64,000 nt of DNA, from the NCBI RefSeq assembly GCF_029962835.1, contig NC_080588.1, positions 29,311,501-29,375,500 of the forward strand. The letters are read 5' to 3'. A program made the position numbers and the translations under genes. The notes beneath the pieces are model-generated. The model was not told where the DNA came from. It saw nothing but the letters and a program-made list of their open reading frames with translations, and did not search any database. The DNA is from Magnolia sinica (lineage: Eukaryota; Streptophyta; Magnoliopsida; Magnoliales; Magnoliaceae). How positions within the stretch are numbered: the stretch's first letter is position 1; the number at the start of each line of letters is the position of its first letter. Of the stretch, positions 46,363 to 58,180 are shown piece after piece.

Positions 46363-47520
46363 CTAGTCAGAACTAGAACTTGATGATGGAGTAGGAATAG
46401 AGGGATCAAGTTGGTGCATGCCTTTGTTCAAGCGCCTAAGATATTTGCGCATGTACTTGAATTGCAAATCATGAGCAACAGACATGTTTTCCAACTTTAC
46501 ATTTATATCCTCAACTTTACCCTCTAATGCACTCAGACGTGCATCAACATCAGATGGTACAAAATCTGGATCATTTGTTGAGTCAGAATCCAGTTCCTCA
46601 AAAATGTCATCCATATTAATGTCAACACCAGCTTCTTCAGGACCACCACCACCACCACCACCTTGTTCAGGAAGCAGATCCAACTTCATCTTATTGATAT
46701 TTGTATTCTTGAAGATCAGATGATGGATAGGTGCCTCATCAACAGGCATATCGACTAACATATGAGTAGCCAATACAGTCATAAAATAGGCAAAAGGAAT
46801 GTCACTATGACCAGGATGGAGTCGAAATTGAATAATGAAATGACAGATTAAGGATGGCAAACAAATCTGAGTACCATTTGAGATAGCATGGATAACACGA
46901 ACCATAAACGAAGTCAAGTCAGATTTATTACCCGAACGAGGATACAAATTAGACACAAAGATTCTATGGAGAATTCTGTACTTGGATAACAAATACCTTG
47001 CGGGGAGCGCATTCCCTTTTTGAGTCCATTGAACATCCATGTTGCACAAATCTCTAGTGAGCATCTGTTTTTCAGACATTGAGGGTTTATCAGTTAAGTT
47101 ATGAATTGGAATACCCTCATCATTCACAAGAATTTCCATAAGGGCTGAAATTAAATGGCGATCAACGTCAAAAGGCCCTTCTCTAGTAGAAATTTGAAAA
47201 GTTAAATTATCCTGTGAAAAAACACTAATACATGTAAACATGGATTGGGCAATGGACCAGTATGCAGGCCCACCCCAATGCAATAAGTTAACCCAACCTA
47301 CAGCTTCAAGCATAGGAAGGATGTCAAAAGGTGCAATATGATTGACATCAACAGGATGTTCAACAATAACATTACGTGATCTAATGTCCCTGACATATGA
47401 TGGATCATCATTGGGAACAAGAAGATGACGCGTAGAGATAACGGTCGATCTGGAGGAAGAAGAAGGACCACGTGAAGTAGTTTTTCTACCTCTAGAAGCC
47501 ATTTGTAACAAGGATTTCAA
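46363..47520 (-). CDS. Extra ORF after pol (ORF3), plant-transposon-protein-like
   Basis: Intact 385-codon ORF in the sense direction, between RNase H and the PPT, where SIRE elements carry an 'env-like' frame. Met1 or Met7 (MASRGRK) could be the start. A basic, Ser-rich N-terminus (to about residue 30) is followed by a globular part (RNVIVEHPVDVNH, ILPMLEAVGWVNLL, REGPFDVDRHLISALMEI, YRILHRIFVSNLYP, ISNGTQICLPSLICHFI). Then come a Gly run, an acidic stretch (DSDSTNDPDF), a likely coiled coil (LSALEGKVEDINVKLENM) and a Ser tail. The pattern recalls the 'putative plant transposon protein' domain found in many plant retroelements. That is recognition by eye. No signal peptide or membrane helix is evident, so an envelope role is not supported. 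Confidence 0.75.
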   Translation of the reverse strand: MKSLLQMASRGRKTTSRGPSSSSRSTVISTRHLLVPNDDPSYVRDIRSRNVIVEHPVDVNHIAPFDILPMLEAVGWVNLLHWGGPAYWSIAQSMFTCISVFSQDNLTFQISTREGPFDVDRHLISALMEILVNDEGIPIHNLTDKPSMSEKQMLTRDLCNMDVQWTQKGNALPARYLLSKYRILHRIFVSNLYPRSGNKSDLTSFMVRVIHAISNGTQICLPSLICHFIIQFRLHPGHSDIPFAYFMTVLATHMLVDMPVDEAPIHHLIFKNTNINKMKLDLLPEQGGGGGGGPEEAGVDINMDDIFEELDSDSTNDPDFVPSDVDARLSALEGKVEDINVKLENMSVAHDLQFKYMRKYLRRLNKGMHQLDPSIPTPSSSSSSD

Positions 47521-47796
47521 GAAAATAGGAAGTTGTAAAGGATTGAGAAGTGGGTTTAATCAAAACAGATTTTTCACAATCCAAACCCCAAATCTCAATG
47601 ATTTTCAAAATAGAAAGCTTCAAGAGAGAAAAGGAAACAATCTTGACACAAATCTGCAAGAAAAATGGGATTTGGAACACTAACCTTGAAGAACTTGAAG
47701 GATTGGTTCGACAAGTCAAAGTTCGGCTCCAAGGAGAAGAAAGAAGAAATGAGGAAGAAAGTGAAAAATCCTCAATTTGAAGTGAAACCCGTGTTC

Positions 47797-47866
47797 CACG
47801 ACTGGTCGTGGGTATCTACAACCAGTCGTAGGACGACTGGTCGTGTATACTCACGACTGGTCGAAG
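47797..47866 (-). promoter_or_regulatory. CGACTGGTCG dyads upstream of ORF3
   Basis: Four dyads (CACGACTGGTCGTGG, CAACCAGTCGTAGG, GACGACTGGTCGTG, CACGACTGGTCGAAG) lie in 70 bp, about 280 bp upstream of the ORF3 start and outside any LTR. They match the U3 cluster in sequence. No clear TATA box lies between them and ORF3. Could be an internal promoter element. Confidence 0.55.
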
Positions 47867-47959
47867 AAACCCCAAAAATTCAAAATACTTGCAAATTTTA
47901 CAAAAATTGAAATGCAATCTAGCAAATATATACACTATAATACAAGAAGGCATAAATTA

Positions 47960-50900
47960 TCAATTTAAAATGCACATGCCAAGATCAAATTTCATCTTTT
48001 TGAACCTACTTTTATCGAGAGGTTTTGTGAAAATGTCAGCTCGTTGATCTTCAGTAGGAATATATTCTAGAGATATAACTTTTTCTTCTACTAATTCCCT
48101 TATATAATGAAATCTAATATCAATGTGCTTAGTACGAGAATGCTGAATAGGATTTTTTGAAATATTTATCGCACTGGAATTATTACAATGTAATAACATA
48201 GAATCCTGTTTAATTCCATAATCACTTAGCATTCGTTGCATCCAAACAAGCTGTGTACATGCATTACCAGCTGCGATATACTCAGCTTCAGCTGTTGAAA
48301 GTGATATAGAATTTTGTTTCTTACTAAACCAGGAAACTAGACAATTTCCAATGTAAAAACAACCACCACTGGTTGATTTTCTATCATCTAGATTACCAGC
48401 CCAGTCAGCATCCGAGTACCCAGCTAATTGAACATTAGTTTCATGAGGATACCAGAGACCAAGATTTACAGTACTTGCGACATATCTAATAATTCGCTTG
48501 ACAGCAATCAAGTGAGATTCTTTTTGATCAGATTGATATCTTGCGCAAATACCAACACTTAGTGAAATATCAGGTCTACTAGTAGTTAAATATAGCAAAC
48601 TACCAATCATACTCCGATAAAGTTTTGAGTCAACATTTTTACCATTAGAGTCTTTTGATAGTTTCAGGGTAGTACTCATAGGAGTATCGAAATTCTTACC
48701 ATTCTCAAATCCAAATCTCTTGATTAGATTCAAGGCATACTTAGATTGAGAAATGAATATTCCTTCAGGTTGTTGCTTTACTTGCAATCCAAGGAAATAA
48801 GTCAATTCCCCAACCATGCTCATTTCAAACTGTGATTTCATCAAATCTGCAAACTCAGTAGTCAAGTCAGTACAAGTTGATCCATAAATGATATCATCAA
48901 CATAAATCTGTACCATTAAGATATGATCATTATGTTTCTTAACAAACAGAGTTTTATCAACAAATCCCATTTGAAAATTATGACTTAAAAGAAATTTCGT
49001 TAGTTTCTCATACCATGCCCTAGGTGCTTGTTTTAATCCATAAAGTGCCTTTTTAAGCTGATATACATGATCAGTATTTTTGGAATCTTCAAATCCCATT
49101 GGCTGTTCAACATAGACTTCTTCATGTAAATCGCCATTTAGAAAAGCACTTTTCACATCCATCTGATAGATCTTTATCTTTTTAAAACATGCAATGGATA
49201 TAAATAGTCTGATAGATTCAAGACGTGCTACCGGTGCAAAGGTTTCATCGAAATCAATCCCTTCAATTTGAGTATAACCTTGTACCACTAGTCTAGCCTT
49301 GTTTCTAATTATATTTCCACACTCGTCAGACTTATTTTTGAAAATTCATTTTGTTCCAATGATGTGTTTATCTTTAGGTCTTGGTACGAGATACCAAACA
49401 TCATTTCTTACGAATTGGTTGAGTTCATCTTGCATCGCAACAATCCAATTCTCATCAGCCAGAGCTTCTTTTACATTAGATGGTTCAATTTGGGATGTAA
49501 AACATACATAATTACATATATCCTCAAGTTGTCTATGGGTGCGAACACCGGTGAGAGGGTTTTCAAGAATTTGTGTAGTTGGATGATCTTTAACAGTCTT
49601 CAACTCAGAATCAATCTGATTCGATGAAGTATCGGGTTTATCAATGATTAGTACTTCATCATTATCTGAATTAGAAATTGGTGTGTTTAAGTGATCATCA
49701 ATGACAACATTAATGGATTCTTGAATCACACCAGTCCTTTTGTTCAGGACCCTATAAGCTCGACTGTTTAAAGAATATCCTAGAAAAATACCTTCATCAC
49801 TCTTCGTATCGAACTTTCCCAAATTTTCATGATCACGTAAAATATAGCACTTGCTGCCAAAAACTCGAAAGTATTTAACAGTAGGCTTTTTATTGAACCA
49901 CAATTCGTAAGCCATTTTATTATTATCTTTGCTAGTGTATACTCGGTTAATAATATAGCAAGCTGTGTTGACTGCTTCAGCCCAAAGATTTTTAGAGAGC
50001 TTCATGCTATTCAACATGACATTAGCCATTTCTTGAAGCACCCTATTCTTCCTTTCTACAATTCCATTTTGTTGTGGAGTTTTGGGAGCAGAGAATTCAT
50101 GTAATATTCCTTGGTCGGTACAGAACTTCTCAAAATTGCTATTCTCAAATTCAGATCCATGATCACTACGAATTTTACTGATTTGAGAGGATTTTTCAGT
50201 TTGAATCCTTTCGAGAACTTTTCTTACTTCTTCAAGGGTTACAGATTTATCCCTTAAGAAGACTACCCAAGTGAATCTGGTAAAGTCATCAACTATTACC
50301 AAGATATACTTTTTACCACCACGACTTTCCGTTCTGGTAGGTCCTATCAGATCCATGTGGAGAAGTTCGAGTGGTCTTGATGTGGTATTTGAATTCACCT
50401 TTTTGTGTGAGTTCTTTGTTTGTTTACCTATTTGGCACTCACCACATATTTTATCTAATTTCTGAAGTTTGGGTAAACCTCTTACAAGTTCACGTTTGCT
50501 CAATCGATATAAATTTCGATAATGTACATGTCCAAGACGTTTGTGCCATAAGTCGGTCTCGTCTGTATGGACCATGTAACATGTTTGATTAGATGAGCTG
50601 GATTCACTAATAATATAGCAATTTTCAGACGTTCTACGTCTAGTTAATATTACAGAACCCTTATTGTTTAGTATTTCATAGCTTTGATTAGAAAACCGAA
50701 CATTATGGTTATTATCACATATTTGTGATATACTAAGCAAGTTGTGCTTTAGGCCTTCAACGTATAAAACATTTTTAAACACAGGAAGATTAAAAAGTTG
50801 AACCGTACCTTGGCCTATAATCTTGCAGTTGCTACCATCACCAAATGTGACTGAACCATCAGTCATATCTTTCAGATCGGTGAATAAAGCTTTGTCACCT

Positions 50901-51309
50901 GTCATATGCCTGGAGCATCCACTGTCTAGGTACCACTTTGAATGACTTGTTGCTTTGAAAGCAGTGTGAGCAACCAAGCAGGTGACTTTAGGAACCCATT
51001 TCATAACTGTTTTGGGTTTAGGAACATAGTTGGTCTTCTTTTGTGTATATTTGTAGGAATGACCTGTAGAGTTAGATTTTAAGAGCTCCTTGAGTAAATC
51101 AACTATCTTTTCAGCTAGTGGATTTCATTTCTGATTAAAGTTGACATGGCTGTTTCTAGGTTTTTGAAAAGTTTTTGAATTTTTAGAAAAATCTTGATAA
51201 GTATTTTTGCCTTTTGAGTTTGAGGACTCTCCTTTAACAAACATAGGAGGAGTATACTTTTGTTTAGGAGATAAATTTTTATCATAGCCCAACCCGGATC
51301 GATCGCCAC
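47960..51309 (-). pseudogene. Copia pol (protease, integrase, RT, RNase H), interrupted
   Basis: Two long in-frame parts. 49,346-51,004 (552 codons): protease DSGCSRHMTG (Asp27), integrase zinc finger (HKRLGH, ICGEC near 187-190), catalytic Asp218, Asp281 and Glu317 with the normal 35-residue spacing. 47,960-49,288 (442 codons): RT with [10 protein letters not shown] and YVDD (129-132), then RNase H ([18 protein letters not shown]). They are separated by one in-frame TGA at 49,346-49,348 in place of a Trp codon. Upstream, 51,005-51,309 is the gag-pol linker with another TGA near 51,126. All catalytic motifs are intact, which fits recent inactivation. Confidence 0.9.
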
Positions 51310-51364
51310 ATTTTCTTGATCCAGATAAAAGTTTCTCTAACTTTGGATCACCTTGGGCATATTT

Positions 51365-52718
51365 TCATGTGTCCTTTAAACTCAGAAGAGAAGATACTTC
51401 AGTTTTAAGTTTCTCAATTTCAGATTTTAAATCAACAATTAGGGAGTTTTTGAATTCCAAATCGCATTTTGATTTTTCAAAACAATCTGAAATTTGTGAT
51501 TTTTCTAAGACAAGTGAATCAAAACAATTTTTGAGTTTAGAAAACTTTTCTTTTTGAAGTTTAAGTTTGACAGCAATTTTACAACTTTCCTTATATAGGG
51601 CATTGTAAGCGTCTTGAAGATCATCTTCATTTTCACATTCACTATTCAGATTTTCTTCACTTGTAGAGTCATTATCTGAAAATGTGAATTTGGCTAGAGT
51701 TATAAGAGCTTTAACTTCATTGCCCGACTCAGTTTCAGAATCTTCTGATTCAGAAGAACCTTCAGAATCAGATGATTCATCCCATATAGCCAACATACCC
51801 TTCTTCTTGGGTTTGTCCCTTTTAGGACATCTATTTGCTAAGTGCCCATATTCTAGGCAATTGTAACATTGACTATCTTTCAAAGATTTTCGAGATTTGG
51901 GTCTAAATTTCTTTTTGTCATTTGATTTTTGAAAATCAACCCTTTTCTTGCTTTTGAAAATCTTGTAAAATTTTTTAGCTAAAAGAGCCATATCATCTTC
52001 TGAATCAGAATTTTCTTCTGAATTACATTTAGAAGATTTTAGTGCGATAAATTTTCCTTTAGGAGCTTTAAAGTTTAACTCGTAGGTTTGTAGTGAACCA
52101 ACTAGTTCTTCTACCCTCATATTATCCGTATCACGAAGTTCCTGGATCGCGGTTACTTTAGAATTGAACCGTTCAGGAAGTGAGCGTAGTATTTTTGCAC
52201 ATACTTTACTTTCTGGGATTTTATCGCCAAGACCCCACATTGAGTTTACAATGTCATTCAATCTAGTGTAAAAGTCCATAAACATTTCATTTTCCTCCAT
52301 ATAAATTTCTTCAAATCTGGTTGTGAGGAGTTAGACTTCAGATTTTTTTGACAATTGTAGTACCCTCATGTGTCATTTCTAATATATCCCAAGCTTTCTT
52401 TGCAGTATCATAGGAAATGATTCTTTTGAACTCATCCGGTGATAGTGCACAAGTAATTGCATTTAGTGCTTTAGCATTTGCACTACTCTCACTTTTTTGA
52501 AGAGTGGTCCATTGGTAATATGGTGTTACTTTCATTGATTTTGAACCATTAACCCCAGTAACTTCCATGATAGGAGGATTCCATTCAGTCACTGTGGCTT
52601 GCCACACATTTTCATCCATTGATTTGAGGAAGATCCTCATTCTGGCTTTCCAATAGGCATAGTTGGAGCCATCAAAGGGTGGAGGCCTAGTGACTGAAAG
52701 GCTATCAAAATTTGACAT
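51365..52718 (-). pseudogene. Copia gag, frameshifted
   Basis: The N-terminal part at 52,338-52,718 (MSNFDSLSVTRPPPFDGSNY, then WKARMRIFLKS; UBN2-type gag) is broken by a frameshift in a seven-base A run (52,343-52,349) and a TAA at 52,331-52,333. The rest at 51,365-52,300 holds the gag body (FYTRLNDIVNSMWGLGDKIP) and the zinc knuckle CYNCLEYGHLANRCP (CX2CX4HX4C). An acidic Ser/Glu stretch and a coiled-coil C-terminus follow. A further break lies near 51,362-51,370 before pol. Confidence 0.88.
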
Positions 52719-52775
52719 CTTAAATAGCTTAAATCGTTAGCTCAGGAATTAAATCCAAAAAAAAAGAGCTATTAG

Positions 52776-52787
52776 GCTCTGATACCA
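52776..52787 (-). other. Primer-binding site, initiator tRNA-Met
   Basis: Sense TGGTATCAGAGC, an exact canonical match two bases after the 5' LTR. Confidence 0.95.
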
Positions 52788-52789
52788 CT

Positions 52790-54748
52790 TAAAAAGGCCA
52801 AGCTATATGTCCTAGAGGGGGGGTGAATAGGACAATGCCAAATAAAAACTTATAACAGCGGAATTAATATGAATATGATAGCCAAAGTAAATCACAATGC
52901 AGTAAATTAAAATAACCTCAAAATTCAGATCTTGAGAGGTTGATACAAACGTTGTTCTAAGGACAACTTTACACCAAAAACAGAGTTTATAGTAGGACAA
53001 CCTTATTCCTAGAAAGATCTTTGTATCAAGTCTCAAACCGAAGAGGAATACAATAATAAATATAAACTGAATTGAAATAACTTGTAATTAAAAATGTATT
53101 GTTCTAGGGACAGCCATACACCATAAAAATGGCAGGACAACCTTGCTGGAACAACTTTCAAATGAAATTGAAAATCAAGCGATAAAGGAATAGCAGAAAA
53201 TAAATTCTAAGCTATTACAACATTCTCACAAAGCTTGAATTAAATAATTACAACATTCACCACGATACATACATCCCACAAAAGAATAATTAAAAATTAG
53301 AAGAATAAATCAATCAAACACAAGGGTTTATAGTGGTTCGCCTGTGTGTTCACCAACTGTTAAACAACAGCCACACAAAAAGCTACTCCACTCCTAATAT
53401 CCTCACACAGGGGATATTAGCATTCACTAAAAATAGGTTTTCCCAGGTTCACCCAAAACCCTTACAATTGTGTCTTTGTATGTGGGCTTACACAATTAAA
53501 AAAACCCCACTTCTGAGTTTTCCTGGCTTTCCTCAGATAACCAATATAACAAGATTTTTTTGGCAAATCTTGAAAGAAACCAAAATAATAGAAAGGAATT
53601 TACAATATGTAAAATACCTGAATATCTCCTTCGTTGTAGCAGCCCGGTAGAACCAAATCAAAGTAGATGATTGAATGTCCAAGTTCAATGTCCAGTACTC
53701 GATTACAATGGTTATAATTCTAATAGATTTTAAATTAAACCAAATAGGGCTTGCCTTAATTGATTTTGATTCCAAAGAAAGGGAATAACAATTCCTCTTA
53801 TCAAATCAGATTGGAATAGCAGAAACAAAATCAATTAAATAAAGCTAAGGAAAGAGAATATTAAATAAGCACACTTAGCTTAGATGGAGCACAGAATTAT
53901 CTCTCAGAAGTTCGACGAAGATTGGCTTGAATACTTTTATTAATTCAATGATTTCTTCTGAGATTCGTGCACTATTTATAAGAGAGAAGATCGGGCCTTC
54001 GACTGGTCTAGAGTGCTCTTCGACTAGTCGAAGCACTAACAGATATTTGAAAAATCCGTCGAGATATGCTCTGACCGTTCTACGACTGGTCGAAGCTCTC
54101 CTACGACTGGTCGTAGGTCCTGAAAATCTTCGCTGGACTTCGAGTCGAAGATTGTACGACTGGTCGAAGAGCAGTCGACACTGTTCCTACGACTGGTCGA
54201 ACAGATTCCTAGACTAGTCGAAGGCTAACAGATTTTATCCGGAATTTGTAACAAACTCACGACTGGTCGAGGAATTTCTTAGACTGGTCGAAGCAAGTCT
54301 AGGACTAGTCGAAGAAGGCCTAGGACTAGTCGAAGAACAGACCAATCACATGTAAAATAAACATTCGGTTTATGTATCCGAAATGACCTACTTCTAAGGT
54401 CAACCTATGGTCAATCAAACCTCAACCATGAAGTATGGACATTGAAACATTAGGAACAAGAGACCTTGAAGTATGAGCCTTGAAGTCTTGATGTAGATCA
54501 AACCTTGATGTAGCTCAATCTTGAAAGTGTACAAACTGCCTTGAACTCTTCTTGAAGTCTTGCAGCTTGAGTCTTGTCTTGTGAGCAGTTCTTTCATTCA
54601 AGATCTTGAGTCTTGTCTTGTGAGCTTAGCTTGTTCATGAATGTTGATCCTTGAAAGAGCTTCACTTAAGCAAGTTATATATAACATAACAGTGATTTTG
54701 TCATCACAAATTTGACAACAGACAGGGATATAAACTATAGCACTTACA
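52790..54748 (-). repeat. 5' LTR of the full-length copia element
   Basis: 1,959 bp, nearly identical to 43,902-45,900. The terminal CA has become TA next to the PBS. About eleven dyads lie at 54,000-54,340, upstream of TATAAATA (53,973-53,980). The 42-bp two-dyad segment is absent. Confidence 0.95.
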
Positions 54749-54830
54749 AGTCTATCACACTCAGTGATCATCACAATGTGGAAAGTAGTTTAAGATATCC
54801 GACTCACCCCGCATCCTATACTATAAAGCT
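54749..54830. other. Short flank between two elements
   Basis: AGTCT target duplication followed by 77 bp of unassigned sequence before the next LTR. Confidence 0.6.
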
Positions 54831-56001
54831 TGTAAGACCCGTATCCTATCCCGTACCGTTCCGTAGACTTTCACGGTCCTCCTGATCAAATTCTGGCGAC
54901 CCACGATCTGTTATCGATATTTGCGTGCGATCCGGAATCGTGTCCCGTATATTAGAGTCGGCTCGACTTGAAACTTGTATCCTTGTGACCGTGTCGTCGC
55001 CGTGATTCCAACGCCGCGTCTCGCGCGCTGAAGCGATACCTGGGCCAGAAGATGTGGGCCTGCGTTCAGTTCGAGGAAAATGCCGCATGTTGCAAATCTC
55101 AAAAGAATATGTCCCATCAAATGTAAAGTACATACCCCATCACTCACACCCATCCCCAAGTACCATACCCATCTCCAAAAGTCAACTCTCCCAATCACCC
55201 ATCACTCACTCATCCATCCCTCTCTCTCTTACATCCCATCCTCTCTCTCTCTCATTTCAAACTCATTCTCCCAAGCAACCATGGGAGGTGGACGTCTAAG
55301 CTCTCCATGAGAAAGAGCTAGGTGTGGTCCACCTTCCTATCATCCAATCCCACCCTCCATGATCGATCTTAACCATTGAAGTCCATCCAATGGAGCTCTA
55401 GCATGCATTGCCGGAAGAAGAAAGAGGAGATCTACCGGTGGGTGTATTTTATGATTTGATTTGTGTGATTTTGATGATTTGAGGGCCCACATATGGTGGG
55501 ACCCATCATGATGTATGCATTGTATGACGGAGGAGCTCATAGTGGTGGAGCTCCTCCCATCTCCACTGATCTCTCTCTTTTTTCCTATCCCTCTCTCTTG
55601 TAATGGGTGTGGCCCACTTGATCCACGCCGTGCAGCCGCATGGACCACACGCTGATGTATGTATTCTAGATCCACCTCGTCCATGCATGGGACGTGGGGC
55701 CCACCTTGATGCTACCATGTGGGATTTCACCATGATTTATAGGTTTTAAATCCACTCCGTCCGTCAACGTGGGAACCCACCATGATTTTTATATTTTATC
55801 CACACCGTCCAAATGGTGGGGGCCCCACTTGATGTGCGTGTAGCACCACACCGTCCAGCTGTGGGGCCCACTCGTGATGTATGTGGTGTATCCACACCGT
55901 CCAATCCCTGGATGGTGGGACCTAACCTCATGTATGCACTGTACATCCACACCATCCATTGCTTGGACGGTGGGGCCCACCCCATGTGTGGGGCCGTACT
56001 T
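54831..56001 (-). mobile_element. Truncated Ty3/gypsy-type LTR, copy C
   Basis: The sense end GGGTCTTACA is at 54,831. Upstream in sense are the same GC-rich 3' block, GTGGGGCCCACC-rich DNA and pyrimidine/GA tract as in copies A and B. Cut at 56,001 by the start of an Athila-like LTR, which probably inserted into it. The rest would lie beyond the window. Confidence 0.8.
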
Positions 56002-58163
56002 TGTTCACTCCCAAGTATAGGGTTGTGATGTAGTAATAAACTCGGTAAGACCGAGGTCGAATCCACAGGGACCGATACCTGTACGTAACCAGGTAGAACT
56101 AGAACTAGACTAAGATGTGATCTAACCAAAGAGATTTTTAAGAAATAATTGTGGAATAATTATCTAAAACTTTAAGGAATTCAAAGGAAGGAAACTGGGG
56201 ATTCAGAGGATCCACTTGTAGAGATCAGGGAGATCTTATGCCTGCATCAAAGATTATGGAATTCAAACTGAACTTACTTGATTTGGTTTTCAAGAGGTAA
56301 AAGGTATATGAATTAGAATGGATTCCATCATGTAACTATGCCCAGGAGACAAAGCAAACAACAGGATTAAACTAATTACCAACCAATCAACAATGTATGA
56401 GGATCAGGAAAGGTACTGTCATCCTACCATGCCCATGGGACAATGATGAACAACGGGGGTTCCTGACTTCATAAACATAAAAAGGGAAAAGAAATACTCA
56501 AAGCCATTGCAAACCCATTGTAATTTCAGTCACAACAGACCATAAAAGACTAAGAAAAATATTCCTTTAATAATCAACTAAAATCAAATTAAGTTCAGAC
56601 ATTTAATCTACTAGCATGGAATAGACTCTCTCATCTCGCTACAGGCTTCACCTCTTAGCCCTAGCTAAGAGGTTTAGCCACACATGATATGGGCTAAATT
56701 CCAATTAAAAAGAAGAAGAAGAAGAAGAAGAAGAAGAAGAAGAAGAAGAAAGAAGGAGAACCGGGTCAGCTCCCACGTCCAGCAGCCCTGCTCCTCCTCA
56801 CGTTCCCGTTCCAGCCTCCAAGTCTTCTCTTTTTCTCTCCCTGACGTGCAGCAGCATCCAAGCCACGTTCCCTGCCTCAGCTTTTTCCGAAGTCTGCTCC
56901 CGTGCTTCCCGTTTCTTCCTTTCTTCTCCTTTTTTTTTTTCTTCTTTTCCCACGCTGATCTCCTCCAAACGCTCCCCCTCTTTCCGTTTTTTTCTTTCCT
57001 CTTTATAGACACTAGGAGAGGTGTTGAATCGTCCCTTCTGCGCAGCCAGAGGCGGTGGAACTCTTTACGCAGCCAGCCTGCGTAAGAACGCAAAACAGTT
57101 TGCATTTGAATGAATTTTTGAGATGGAGGAACGTCCTAAACTCCCGTTTTTCCTCTTGGTTGGGCTAAAGACCCACTTATAAGGATTTTGGCCGGTTTGG
57201 ATCAGCAATCCGGCAGTGATAGAGATCACAGGATGCCCCACAAGCTCCGGTTTTCACGGTCGTGCGCGGAACAGGGCCTGCGTAAATATGCTTACGCTGA
57301 TGTACTGGTGGGGCCCACTCAAGATAACTTTTGGGAAATCCACTCCATCCACCAGATTCCCCTCAGAATTTCGGTCAGGAAGGTATGGTTTTTGCCATCC
57401 GTTGGTGCGGTCCATAGATTTTTCTCCCTACCGTCCGTCCTGCTTTTAGACTGTTAAAATCCGATCCACGTTACTTTTTCGGAAAATTCCACCTAGGTGA
57501 GGGTCACGCCCTCCCTCTGGATTCAATGGACGGTCCTGATTTATGAATTGGATGCAAACTGGGCCCCACTGCATGGAACCGGCGGACGGCGTGAGTACGC
57601 TGTCCGTGTTTGAGTTGGAGAAGAAGACGTGTTGCCATGCAGTCTTAGTGCAAAAAGTGTACGATGTACACTGTATGATGATTATGAGTAATCCACTCCA
57701 GCCATCTTGTTCTTCTCATGATTTAAGGCGTTGAGGACCGAAGATGAGGAGTATCCAGAGATCGGGTGGGCCCAGATCGATAAATTGTGGGCTGATCTGT
57801 CCGTTGGGCCCCTTCACAGCGATCTAATGGATGAAAATTTACGAGTGGTGAAGATTTGAAAGTGATTCTATTAACTAACCATGCCCAGGAGATGATTTTC
57901 AGGCCTCTACGCCTGTTTAACATGATTTACTGGATTTTCTCGAATCCTGGGCGTGTAAATTCTTCGATCTCGGTCCCCTGGAGTTCGTCCCTTGTCTTGG
58001 TGATTTATGAGCGTTAAATCAATGCTTTTTGTACCCTTTTTCAGTCCAAGCTCCTAAATACACCCTGCATCACAAACACGATTAAAATAGGTCGTTAAAC
58101 AGTATCATATTCACAAAATCGGGTAATAACTGGGGTCTAATATGCAATATTTGACCCTCAACA
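56002..58163 (-). repeat. Athila-like 3' LTR
   Basis: 2,162 bp; sense start TGTTGAGGGTCAAATATTGC and sense end CACTTGGGAGTGAACA-like (TACTTGGGAGTGAACA). Contains ACTCGGTAAGACCGAGG, the block shared with 7,880 and 36,690. A TATAAAG (57,002-57,008, minus) is the likely TATA box. No CGA...TCG dyad cluster was seen in this copy. Confidence 0.85.
56710..56751. repeat. (GAA)n microsatellite
   Basis: About 14 AAG/GAA units inside the Athila-like LTR. Confidence 0.95.
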
Positions 58164-58180
58164 CAACTCTCAACCAACAT
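58164..58180 (-). other. Polypurine-like tract
   Basis: Sense ATGTTGGTTGAGAGTTG directly precedes the LTR start. Purine-rich rather than pure. Confidence 0.5.

Larger units (their letters stand above)
43902..54748 (-). mobile_element. Full-length SIRE-type Ty1/copia element
   Basis: 10,847 bp on the minus strand, flanked by the perfect duplication AGTCT (43,897-43,901; 54,749-54,753). Order in the sense direction: 5' LTR (52,790-54,748), initiator tRNA-Met PBS, gag with zinc knuckle, protease, integrase, RT, RNase H, an extra ORF, PPT and 3' LTR (43,902-45,900). By eye the LTRs differ at only about a dozen bases plus one 42-bp indel, so the insertion is young. Gag-pol nevertheless carries a frameshift and several stops, so it cannot encode a complete polyprotein. 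Long LTRs, the CCTATTCACCCCCCCTCTAGG block and an ORF after pol fit the SIRE/Maximus lineage. Confidence 0.95.

Noticed and set aside
56674..57105. Long ORFs on both strands with K/R/E runs
   Set aside because: Caused by the GAA microsatellite and purine-rich LTR sequence; no start context or homology.
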